A stretch of DNA of 64,000 nt from the NCBI GenBank assembly GCA_963281255.1, contig OY725496.1, positions 2,170,001-2,234,000 of the forward strand. Reading direction: 5' to 3'. Source of the DNA: Aphrocallistes beatrix. Lineage: Eukaryota > Porifera > Hexactinellida > Sceptrulophora > Aphrocallistidae. Of the stretch, positions 34,797 through 43,906 are shown piece by piece (within the stretch, counting starts at the first letter, position 1; every line of letters starts with the position of its first letter). The notes beneath the pieces are model-generated. The model worked only from the letters and a program-made list of their open reading frames with translations. It ran no database searches and had not been told where the DNA came from. The position numbers and the translations under genes were made by a program.

Positions 34797-35025
34797 TATA
34801 TATACACCTATATATTTATGTAGTATTCCTTGTCCGTCAACTAAATTATGCCAGCAGTCAGTAATATCATTATTGTGGGGTAGAGGATGTATAATTACAC
34901 GATATTAAATATATCAAAATGATATTGTGTTAAATTTAATTGTATTAAAAACTCGACTTTATCTTATCCCTGGTCTAATGTAGTGAAACGGCCTGTATGT
35001 AGTAGGCTATGATAATAGTTTAAAT

Positions 35026-35862
35026 TGCTAGTTTATAATTAAATTTATAAGAAATCCTGGATTTAAAACACATGAATTTAAGAGAGTGGTAAAACTCAAG
35101 CGAGAAGATATGGTCAAGAAATTGGCTTTCTCACTACGGGGCGCATGCATTTGTCCGAATTTCTTACTAATTTTTGTAAGTTCTGCATTTGTCCGAATGG
35201 AATTTTGTAAGTTCTGCATTTGTCCGAATGAAGTTTTGTATGTTCTGCATTTGTCCGAATGGAGTTTTGTATGTCCTGCATTTGTCCGAATTTCATAGTT
35301 TACAAATAAACATCACTCCTAAAAACTGCAAAATTCTAGCATTACAATATATTCTCCGACCAAAATGCCTCAGTGGTTCCAAAGGGGAGCAAGATGCCTC
35401 ACCTAAAAGGCCTCTACACACCCCTTTCTTCAGAAAATACACTTTTAGGACAAATACATACTTCAGTCGGACAAATGCAAACTTCAAAATTCGGACAAAT
35501 GCAGAACTTACCAAAATTCATTCGGACAAATGCAGAACATGCAAAAATCCATTCGGACAAACGACAACTCTCTAATTCGGACAAACGACAGCTCTATAAT
35601 TCGGACAAACGACAACTCAACAATTCGGACAAATGCAGCTTCCCCCTCACTACCAGTTGTTGAGAACCAGAGAAATCAAACAATTGTTCTTCGATGTTTT
35701 CTCCAACTTTTAGTTTGGAGAGTCTACAATTATATAGTAGACATGGTACTCCTTGTCCATCAATTTCTGAATAGGTCAATTAATAAATTGAAGATTGCTT
35801 TAGAGAAATTAATCAAACTTTTGCTTCCTCTTCCCACGAAATCGAAAAGAAATAATCTTTAA
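35026..35862 (+). pseudogene. Exon-like ORF of unknown gene, split by a foldback insertion
   Basis: If 35138-35645 and one CTCACTAC are ignored, a frame stays open from 35026 (after TAG) to TAA at about 35862. It includes HEFKRVVKLKREDMVKKLAF before the insertion and PVVENQRNQTIVLRCF and INKLKIALEKLIKLLLPL after it. The leading CTAG could be a splice acceptor. The predicted piece is basic and helical, with a Leu-rich amphipathic C-terminus. I do not recognise it. It could be a last coding exon disrupted by a transposon, or chance. Confidence is modest because only ~110 codons are involved. Confidence 0.4.
35138..35645. mobile_element. hAT-like foldback with tandem-repeat arms (8-bp TSD CTCACTAC)
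   Basis: CTCACTAC occurs at 35130-35137 and 35646-35653. The ends are GGGGCGCATGCATTTGTCCG and CGGACAAATGCAGCTTCCCC. Both arms are made of ~30-bp units around GCATTTGTCCGAAT (five at the left, seven or more at the right, inverted). The 8-bp duplication fits hAT. No ORF of its own. Confidence 0.85.
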
Positions 35863-36007
35863 TTAACACCTCCTATCATTTTGTTTAGCTCTTCACATTT
35901 TTGCTACTCTTTCATTTGCTAAACTTTATTATTCTATCCTATTCTATTCTTTTTTATATGTTTTTCTATATTAATTCAATTAAATTTAGTCATTATGTGT
36001 GTAGGTA
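35863..36007. other. AT-rich spacer
   Basis: T-rich stretch with no gene. It ends with the TA that begins the next MITE. Confidence 0.5.
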
Positions 36008-36171
36008 CAATAGATATTGGATATAATGATATTTTATATTGTGATATATTGGATATAGTGATAATTCTTTGGGGTTTGAGGTGCCCAGTCGATGACATTT
36101 CATACTAACTGTATTGGATTGTAGTGATAATTCCCTGTCCCCGGCACTATCACTATATCCAAAATCTACAG
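36008..36171. mobile_element. Small pogo-like MITE (164 bp)
   Basis: Left end CAATAGATATTGGATATAAT and right end ATATCCAAAATCTACAG, flanked by TA (36006-36007, 36172-36173). GGATATAGTGAT motifs recur inside. Ends are imperfect, so the assignment is tentative. Confidence 0.55.
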
Positions 36172-36173
36172 TA

Positions 36174-36599
36174 TTAATTTTCGAAGCTACACACGTATAT
36201 AATCAGTATAATTCGCTTATTAGCGACTCAGGTTTTATCACGAAACGGTTGCAAACACATGTGAAATTGCCACAGAATTAATGCAGAAAAAAAGAATAGC
36301 AATAGCTTCATTGAACATTTAAATATGGTCTCCTGGAGACACTGATCAATAAGAACAGTGTCCAAAGGAGAAAAGCTAAAGTGAAATAATAGTACGTGAT
36401 TAAGAAATTACTACAAGTATTACATGAGTAGAACTAAAATAATAGTTAAATGTTTGTCTAATAATGTTGAAGAAATTCTAATAATATTATCTAAAATACA
36501 AAAATATTATGCTGTTCAAAAAAGCTTTCTGTTGTGTAACTTTAGCTTTGAGAAGAGTAAGTTCTTTGTAGTTACTATGAAATAGTACAATCATTGTCA
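36174..36599. other. Intergenic, nothing recognised
   Basis: AT-rich without significant ORFs or clear repeat borders. Confidence 0.45.
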
Positions 36600-37690
36600 T
36601 ACCCTCATACTAGATTGAATCATTAGATATTCCTAGAGTATTTCCATTGTATATCTCAGTAACTACCCATTTAGATGGATCTGGTTTAGCTGCATTCAGA
36701 TAGGAAACATTAATGCTAGCTAAAATTCCTAGCATTATTAATTCTTTGACAGTGTCCCATGTATAATTAGAATTCATAACATTAACTGCTGTTGAATTGT
36801 AACTTCGTTGTAGCCCTGTTGCGTGAAATTCTGAGGCACATATAACAGGAACCATGGATGTACATCTTCCGTGAAATTTTGAGGCATTACGTGAAATTCT
36901 GAGACATTCGCTTAGAAGCCTTAGCTAGCTCTGATCTAATATTATGCAACTTGTAGTTCCTATTACATAATGATAATTCACATAGCATGATGATTTGGTT
37001 CTATTTTGATTCCAAATCCTATTCTATTTCTAGGATCACCAATCTTGATCAGGACATCTCCCAAATAAATCAACATTGAAATCACCTGCAACTATGGACC
37101 CTGTAGTTATTTAAAAAAGATCATAATCCAATCTAGATTACATAAAAACTGCTCCAATTGAATTTGTGATCTGTACACTGAAAATAAGATGACTGATTTA
37201 TCCATTTTGGCAGGATCATACATTTCTAAAACTACAATTTCAATCATTGCTTTATTATAAGATACAATATGTGCATTTAACAAATTACTTGATTGTGGGT
37301 TACGTGAGTTATATGTGTTCTAAGTTTTCCATCAACTCGACTAATGAGTAAATGGAGTTACGTGGCATACATGATTCAGTATGAACTACTGCACATTCGT
37401 AGGAATCACCCTGACTCTTGTATATAGTTAATGCCTCTGCAACAAAAAAAGGAAATTGTTTCCTAACAATCTTATAACAAGATACACCCGTGTTTCCAAA
37501 TCAATCGCAGTCAAACTTTCAAGATTGTACTATCTCTAATATAGCGAAACTTTTCTATTATCTTCAAGATTCCAATAGCCCCGTTTACATATGGTATCGA
37601 TATTTACTGTCATAACGTATCTAGCATCCAGTTTCAGGAATAATTCATAAAAGTCCCTGAGTATCTGATACCTTCAAGGATTTACTTATT
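36600..37690 (-). pseudogene. Helentron-like helicase plus AP-endonuclease remnant
   Basis: On the minus strand, from 37670 downwards, the frames give LKLDARYVMTVNIDT, then (one frame over) VNGAIGILKIIEKF, then AEALTIYKSQGDSYECAVVH. These are the C-terminal motifs of PIF1/Helitron-type helicases. From 37290 to 37050 follow NKAMIEIVVLEMYDP, VILFSVYRS and, after frame changes, IVAGDFNVDLFG. GDFN is the hallmark of the endonuclease/exonuclease/phosphatase fold found in LINEs and Helentrons. A further open piece (36855-36610, WDTVKELIMLGILASINVSY) is not recognised. Many stops and frameshifts show long decay. Helicase followed by endonuclease suggests a Helentron, but the Rep domain was not seen. 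Confidence 0.5.
36833..36910. repeat. Short direct repeat CGTGAAATTCTGAGGCA
   Basis: Three variants (GCGTGAAATTCTGAGGCAC, CCGTGAAATTTTGAGGCAT, ACGTGAAATTCTGAGACAT) lie within ~75 bases, inside the Helentron-like remnant. No function is evident. Confidence 0.7.
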
Positions 37691-37734
37691 CCACAACTGC
37701 TCATGATAGTTGTATCGTATGTGAAGAATATTAA

Positions 37735-37880
37735 TATAGTACATATTCTATTAAAATTTCAGCCTTCTATCGCCTAAAATGGCTGAGTCATAGTCGAAAA
37801 GCTGAAATTTCAAATTAGAAAAAGGTGACAATGACGTCATAATTCCAAGATGAGTCGACATTTTCGTCTGAGCTCAGAAC
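37735..37880 (-). repeat. Hairpin-tail repeat, head half up to the assembly gap
   Basis: Reverse orientation body (TTCAGCCTTCTATCGCC, GTCGACATTTTCGTCTGAGC) running into the run of Ns. Confidence 0.7.
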
Positions 37881-38080
37881 NNNNNNNNNNNNNNNNNNNN
37901 NNNNNNNNNNNNNNNNNNNNNNNNNNNNNNNNNNNNNNNNNNNNNNNNNNNNNNNNNNNNNNNNNNNNNNNNNNNNNNNNNNNNNNNNNNNNNNNNNNNN
38001 NNNNNNNNNNNNNNNNNNNNNNNNNNNNNNNNNNNNNNNNNNNNNNNNNNNNNNNNNNNNNNNNNNNNNNNNNNNNNNNN
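37881..38080. other. Assembly gap (200 N)
   Basis: Exactly 200 undetermined bases, bordered on both sides by hairpin-tail repeats in opposite orientation. The length is probably a placeholder. Confidence 0.98.
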
Positions 38081-38520
38081 ATGTGGGAATCTTTTGGCAA
38101 TGGCTACAGTTCTGACCTCAAACGAAAATGTCGACTCATCATGGTTATGATGTCATTGTCACCTTTTTAGAATTAGAATTATCAGTTTTTCGAACTATAA
38201 CTGAGCCATTTTAAGTGATAATTATTAATAAAAGGCTGAACTTTATAAAAACTGTGTATATTAATATTATTCACAAATGATACAAATATCATCAAAAAAT
38301 GATAACTAATCACTCTGTTGTGACGTCATCATTAACCCATCAAAAATTTAAAAATTATTAACTTCGTGATTTTTCAGTGATATCGTACATAACAGTAAGA
38401 CAGACGTATTTAGAGATGTTATCTACCTTATAAATATTCAATGTGAGCATAGGCGCCCAAAGGGTTCCTCCGGTGGACACAGTGTCCTCCAGCCGTGCAG
38501 CAGGAGCAAGCGAATTGTAG
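38081..38520 (+). repeat. Hairpin-tail repeat, forward copy
   Basis: Begins at ATGTGGGAATCTTTTGGCAA right after the gap, continues through the GACGTCATCATTA and GATGTTATCTACC body, and ends in a decayed tail (GGTGGACACAGTGTCCTCC). It abuts the next, inverted copy. Confidence 0.75.
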
Positions 38521-39020
38521 TATACAAGCGCGTTTCGCTTGCTTGCGCTGCGCGGCTGGCGGACACTTTATGTCCGCCGGAGGCGCCCTGTGGGCGCCTG
38601 GGGTCACATTGATTAATTATAATGGAAATAACATCTCTAAATACGTCTGTCCTACTGTTATAGTCGATATCAAACGAAAAATCACTAAATTTATCAATTT
38701 TTAAAATCTTGATGAGTAATGATGACGTCTAACAAACTGTTGAGTCATCATTTTTTGATGATAGTTGCATCATATGTGAGGTATGTTAGTATACAGATTA
38801 TATTAAAAGTTCAGCCTTCTATCTCCAATAATGGCTGAGTTATGCTCGAATAACTGTATTGTTTAACTTTTAAAAATGTGACAATGACGTCATAATTCCA
38901 TGATGAGTCGACATTTTGCTCTGAGCTTTGAACTTACTGGAGCCATAGTCAAAAGACTCTCACATGCCAAAAATCAGCTTTCTGTGCCTGGCAGTTTCTT
39001 CGATCAATTCGTTACATATA
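38521..39020 (-). mobile_element. Hairpin-tail repeat, reverse copy, tail-to-tail with the previous one
   Basis: Starts ACAAGCGCGTTTCGCTTGCT, GGCTGGCGGACACTTTATGTCC, GGCGCCCTGTGGGCGCC and ends at the head TTCTTCGATCAATTCGTTAC (39020). It is the best-preserved reverse copy, with a perfect first hairpin (AGGCGCCCTGTGGGCGCCT). Confidence 0.8.
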
Positions 39021-39759
39021 CCGTATATGTACTACATGGGTCAATCCATGTGAAATCGACCAATTCGAGCAACTGTTTCATATCGAGCATCTCAGAAATT
39101 CTTGTAATTTTGCCTGTAAGTTTTGTATACTAGTGCATGATCATTTGTAAAAAATCAGCATTCAAAACCTTTTGGTTTTATATTTATATCCATTTCAAAA
39201 TTTGACGGTTTTTATAGTTCGGACACTCTTGTCTTAGAGGCCCCTTAATCAAATGTGACATATATCTTTCAATTCTTAACTTAGATGCCCAGTTTTTTAC
39301 TGATTGTTAATCATATAGTTGCCTAATATTCTTAGCTAAATTGGATATTCTTATTGCCTAGTTTAGATTTAATTCTTATCCAAACATATATTTTCATTAA
39401 TTTATCAAAAGAATTTCAAAATATTAATTCTTCATGTCTCCAAAGGTTTAGATTTCACCATTTACTTTTTAATTTTGCTCTATATATGTACAATCTTCCT
39501 GGTAAATTTCATGGCTTACTTCAGTTCTTTTACTGTTAAATTCCAACCTATTTTAAATCGTTCCAAATTTTAATTTTTATCAAATTTTTCAAATTTTCCT
39601 GATGCCTACGAATGAAGAACTCTGAATTAATTGATATTTGTTTCTATTTCTTAGTCCTAAATTTATACAGATATACTTTCTCCAGTTGTACGAATTGTAG
39701 TTGAACTTTGTGTGTGTTTTTATCACTTGTACTATATATTATAAGTATTTGTACAAGTA

Positions 39760-39979
39760 CAGTAGACCCTCGATTATCCGAACCTCGATTATCCGAACCT
39801 CGATTATCCGAACCTCGATTATCCGAACCTCGATTATCCGAACCTCGATTATCCGAACCTCGATTATCCGAACCTCGATTATCCGACACCTCGATTATCC
39901 GAACAGTGTGTTCGAGTACCACTCATTTTATCAAATACTTTTCAATCGAATTTGTGAAAATAATGTGTTCGGATAACTG
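39760..39979. mobile_element. pogo-like insertion with nine 15-bp repeats
   Basis: CAGTAGACCCTCGATTATCC at the left and CGGATAACTG at the right, preceded by TA but not followed by it. The unit CCTCGATTATCCGAA is repeated nine times (39767-39903). Element I lacks this insertion. The end motif is that of pogo/Tigger-type elements. Confidence 0.7.
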
Positions 39980-40357
39980 AAATGATGTGTTATTTAATAT
40001 AATGTTCTGTTTATACACATAGCATGGCAACGTTTCGTTACCATCCAAACTTGTCAAATGTGGTTTCTAATTCGGGATCAAATTTCATCTGCACAACTTT
40101 GCATATAATGAAGTATTGTAATAGTAATCCATTTAAGGGTTCAGTTTATTTCGCATAGCATGGCAAGTTGTTATGTAAAACTTGCCAAATACCGTTTCTA
40201 TTTAGGGATCGAATTCCAGCTGCACTACTTTGTATATAATGAAGGATTGCCTTAAGTATCGTAATGACATAAATACTTTGGTGTCGTCGTATAATTATGC
40301 GAAAACTGTAATCATTGATAATTCAGATTTATATAATTTGTTCTTGTCTAAAGCAAT

Positions 40358-40561
40358 ATGGATATTCCAGGGTGTTCTGTTGGTATAATTTTATACGAAA
40401 ATTGCCACAAAATGAAATATGTTAGAAAACAAGGCCTTAAGAAAATATCTGATCTCGATAATGATGCAAAACATCTTTTGGAGATCAGATCTGGTCACAT
40501 CTTTACACCAGAAATTGATACAATCTGTCTTCATCATGAACAAGTTTACATCTCAAAGTAG
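40358..40561 (+). pseudogene. Coding-like ORF inside palindromic element II, function unknown
   Basis: 67 codons from an ATG to TAG, with MDIPGCSVGIILYENCHKMK and the Cys/His segment TICLHHEQVYISK. About 165 bases of it are absent from the equivalent place in element I (compare 30330-30360), where flanking bases still match. So the piece was either gained by II or lost from I. It could be an exon of the original transposase or a captured host exon. No family is recognised with confidence. Confidence 0.35.
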
Positions 40562-41345
40562 TCCAGTTGGCAGTTAGCTTGCTGTGACCAATGACAGTTG
40601 CACAACAAAAAAATAGTAAACAAATACCATCCCAACAACAAATGAGTTTACTATAAAGCCAGGTCATCGATAAATTTTATTTGCGAATTTAAAAAATTTC
40701 ACTTAGCCATGAAATTAATTGGATTGCTATAAAAATTAATTCATTATCTGCAAAGTAGTGCAACTGGAATTCGATCCCGAAATAGAAACCGTTTTGGCAA
40801 GTTTTACATAACAACATAAACTTGCCATGCTATGCGAAATAAACTGTACCCTTAGATGGATTACTATTACAATACTTAATTATATGCAAAGTTGTGCAGA
40901 TGAAATTTGATCCCGAATTAGAAACCACATTTGACAAGTTTTGGATAGTAACGAAACGTTGCCATGTTATGTGTATAAACAGAACATTATATTAAATATT
41001 TTGTCAATAGAAAGCTAGACATATTGATAACTAAAGAAATTAAGAAGATAATCGTTTTACAATATTAGGAAAAAAGAAGATTATTAGTACTTGTACAAAT
41101 ACTTCTAATATATAGTACAAGTGATATAAACACACACAAAGTTCAACTACAATTCGCACAACTGGAGAAAGTATATCTATATAACTGGAGGACTAAGAAA
41201 TAGAAACAAATATCAATTATTTCAGAGTTCTTCATTCGTAGGCATCAGGAAAATTTGAAAAATTTGGAATGATTCAAAATAGGTTGGAATTTAACAGTAA
41301 AGAACTGAAGTAAGCCATGAAATTTGCCAGGAAATATTCGGCTAG

Positions 41346-42565
41346 TCCGTTCGAAAACTTGGGACAAATTTAGAATTTATTTCAAAATATATCTTTATTT
41401 GGATTTAATTTGGGTTCTAGTTTAAGTTGACTAATTCATGAATTATCAATGAATTACTCAAAATTTGAAACTAAAATAATGAAAAAAATATTTGATATTT
41501 CGCTTAGGGATTGAGCAATGTTAGGTGTATATAACATGATCAACCTTTTAACCACTTTTGGGCGTAGAATCTGCACTAATGTTTGAGCTTTTGAATAATT
41601 CATAATTCTTCGTCATCTTTCAATGAATTAGTGAACTAAGGTTCTAGTTCAAACAGCTTGATTTTCATTATATCATAGGTTAATTCATTCTTAGCCTCAA
41701 GCAAATCATATACACAAAGGAATATGTAACCATCTTAAACTATTTACCTAGTAGAATACTTTTGAGAGTTGATCACTTCAGCAGAATTGGAAGCATTACC
41801 AACATATTAATCTGCTGCACTTTTCCAATTTCAAATTATTATAGTTCTTTTAACATATGCTGGTTTCGGAAATTTAACAATACTCTCTGCCAAGTTAATG
41901 TTGACGATATACCTCAAAAGAAGTTCAAAGATTTCATTGTTTATGTACAATTTCATCGTTTTTCACAGACTCACTATTCTTGCCATTCACAAACCCGTTC
42001 AAAGTCAAAATATAACCGTGTGTATAGTTGTTTGTCTTTTTTTCGCCTTTGATCCTCTCAATAGTTCGGTCAGGGGTAGCCAATATCCAAGTCTCATATC
42101 CTTATACGTCATATTTACATATTCTCATTAATAGGTACAATGTCTAGGAGTTTGTTTACAGATAAACATATTATGAGACTCCTCATATCTGAGAAATTCA
42201 TGCAACGAATTTACTAAGCATTCGTTTTCATCACGGTAACAAAGTTCAGACTGTTGAGTAAGTTGCTACCATAGGTGCTAATAGAACAACTTTATTAACA
42301 TATTAATCTTTTCTGATATATCTTGTACATTTCTAACATTATCCGTAAAATATTAATCTAATTAGGTAATGAAAGGTCATATCTAATGATGACTATTCAT
42401 CATCTAGCGATATTAACATCCACGTATAATGATTGAAATGGAAATGATATGTCAGAAAATATTAATATATAAATTCAGAAATGTAGAATAAAGAATATTT
42501 ATTTTAGTAAAATAAGCAAATATCCTAAAATCATGGAACATAAATAATTTCATGTTAATTAATTC
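41346..42565. other. Intergenic region downstream of the MAEA gene
   Basis: Mostly AT-rich and featureless. A plus-strand frame of about 96 codons (41762-42052, including VDDIPQKKFKDFIVYVQFHR) stands open, but no domain was recognised. A TTTATT at about 42499 on the plus strand gives AATAAA on the minus strand, a possible poly(A) signal some 65 bases after the MAEA stop codon. Confidence 0.4.
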
Positions 42566-43780
42566 TTATAAAATATATACTTTTTTACATTCGTTTAAAT
42601 GGAAATGTTCATTAGTGATGGGACAGGTAAAAGTGCCATCTTTATTCAATAGTTTCAACAATCCTTGTTCTCCATACAATCTACAATTTGGCAGAGCCAT
42701 TGGAATATTATCTTCATTCATAAGAGTAGTTGTGATCGGACATATAAGACGCGAGCGAGTTATTTTTGCATATGGGAGTATATCAGCAAGTTGATTAAAA
42801 GGGGAGATGCATAATGGACATTGTTTATTCACATGAACAGAAGAGCAGCATAAATGAGTTTTAAGAGCTGAGAGTCCAGCCTGGAGAGTAGTGGCAAGAT
42901 GGGATTGAGAACTCATCTGTAAAAGAGAATAAGAGTCTCTTCTAAATTGAACAATCAACTCTTTCCATCTATAATGAGAAAACAGTTGATGATACCGAGA
43001 GAGATGAGTATCTGATGGAAAACAGAGTAACCCTAAAGCACATTGAACATAAGGTAGAAAAGATTCTTCTATTTGAGTTAAATATTTCTCAGCATGTAAA
43101 ATTGCCTCAGAGTAACTTCTTAATTTTATTAATTCTACGAATTGCTGAATTCTCAAGTTATTTTCAAGGGTGCTATGTAATCTTTTCAACTTACTTTTAT
43201 TGGTATTACACCATGCTAAACAAGGGTTGGGATTGTGAGCATATAGTTCCTGTTCAACATTTCTAATCGATACAAAAACGTCTACATCTACTAATTTAAT
43301 TAAATTATTTTCTTCACTCAAACATACTGCAGTATTGATGAAACTACTCCTTAGGAGATGATCAACTAATAATCTAAGCACACGAATTCTTTGAAATTTT
43401 AATAAAGTAGGCCTTTCGATAAACAGAGTTACATCGCGTACATTTTCCATGATAAATTTTTCTCTTGGGTTATCAGTTTCAGCTTGAAAAAATTGTTTGA
43501 GGTGTATTACTCTATCGATACAAATAGAAAGATCATTTTCTTGTGTGTCAATACAATCACGAAGAAGATTAATAAAATTTGTTAATTGCGATGTTATTTC
43601 CCTTAGAGTAACCAAAATATTCTGATTCTCACACTCCTGAGGATTGTTAATGAGAAAAAACTTTATAAATATGTTATTTAAGATAGAAATTTCCCGATCT
43701 AAATCTTTCTGACAGTTTCGGTAGACTTTGTTTAATAGCTCGTATTGTACTTTGAGCATACTGTAATCTAGAGAATTCAT
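42566..43780 (-). CDS. MAEA: MAEA/GID9-type RING subunit of the CTLH (GID) E3 ubiquitin ligase
   Basis: An uninterrupted 404-codon frame, close to the usual ~400 residues of animal MAEA proteins. The N-terminus (YSMLKVQYELLNKVYRNCQK, then DREISIL) matches the conserved opening of the family. The region about 150-270 fits the LisH-CTLH part (LRLLVDHLLRSSFINTAVCL, ACLAWCNTNKSKLKRLHSTL-like, QFVELIKLRSYSEAILHAEK). A CRA-type helical part follows. The degenerate RING at the C-terminus shows ICPITTTLMNEDN, LPNCRLYG, TCPITNEHFHLNE and the terminal KVYIL. MAEA pairs with RMND5 to form the catalytic RING dimer that ubiquitinates substrates in nucleus and cytosol. The gene has no introns here, which suggests intron loss or a retrocopy, yet the frame is intact. 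A GGATACC transposon begins about 126 bases upstream of the start codon. Confidence 0.93.
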   Translation of the reverse strand: MNSLDYSMLKVQYELLNKVYRNCQKDLDREISILNNIFIKFFLINNPQECENQNILVTLREITSQLTNFINLLRDCIDTQENDLSICIDRVIHLKQFFQAETDNPREKFIMENVRDVTLFIERPTLLKFQRIRVLRLLVDHLLRSSFINTAVCLSEENNLIKLVDVDVFVSIRNVEQELYAHNPNPCLAWCNTNKSKLKRLHSTLENNLRIQQFVELIKLRSYSEAILHAEKYLTQIEESFLPYVQCALGLLCFPSDTHLSRYHQLFSHYRWKELIVQFRRDSYSLLQMSSQSHLATTLQAGLSALKTHLCCSSVHVNKQCPLCISPFNQLADILPYAKITRSRLICPITTTLMNEDNIPMALPNCRLYGEQGLLKLLNKDGTFTCPITNEHFHLNECKKVYIL

Positions 43781-43906
43781 TTATCTAAAAGTAATAAGGA
43801 TAAAATATGAGCATGCAGAAGGATATCTAGTTTGTATCATTGCATGTTCTATTTCTATTGATAGGGGGGAGATCGAAATTTACAAAGGCTAGAGTCATTG
43901 TTTTAA
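43781..43906 (-). promoter_or_regulatory. Short proximal upstream region of the MAEA gene
   Basis: Only ~126 bases separate the ATG (43778-43780) from the TTAA border of a 1.9-kb transposon. No TATA box could be placed with confidence. Any further promoter elements must lie in or beyond the transposon. Confidence 0.35.

Larger units (their letters stand above)
32956..35011. mobile_element. CATAGCC TIR element enclosing a gypsy fragment (7-bp TSD ATAATAG)
   Basis: Termini are CATAGCCTACTACATACAGG and its inverse. The imperfect TIRs are ~60 bp and include GGCCGTTTCACT and CCAGGGATAAGATAAAGT. ATAATAG lies on both sides (32949-32955 and 35012-35018). The inside holds a GC-rich Ty3/gypsy gag-protease-RT piece (33240-34602) and a short Cys-rich ORF. 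The shared CATAGCCTACT terminus and 7-bp TSD place it with 27697-28762. The superfamily is not determined. P-like or Dada-like groups have TSDs of about this length. Confidence 0.85.
39037..41345. mobile_element. Large palindromic element II
   Basis: The left end TGGGTCAATCCATGTGAAAT and arm (to ~39760) match the inverted sequence at about 40975-41345 and also element I at 26896-31566. The right end is truncated near GCCAGGAAATATTCGG. The interior holds two GTTTATTTCGCATAGCATGG-type repeats in each orientation and an ORF that element I lacks. Confidence 0.8.

Noticed and set aside
35086..35663. Several repeat-rich ORFs with CICPN or RTNA units
   Set aside because: Generated by the TTTGTCCGAAT tandem arms of the foldback element.
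39767..39903. Regular 15-bp repeats that might look like a CRISPR array
   Set aside because: Units are directly contiguous without spacers, in a eukaryotic pogo-like element; both strands give long but meaningless repeat ORFs.
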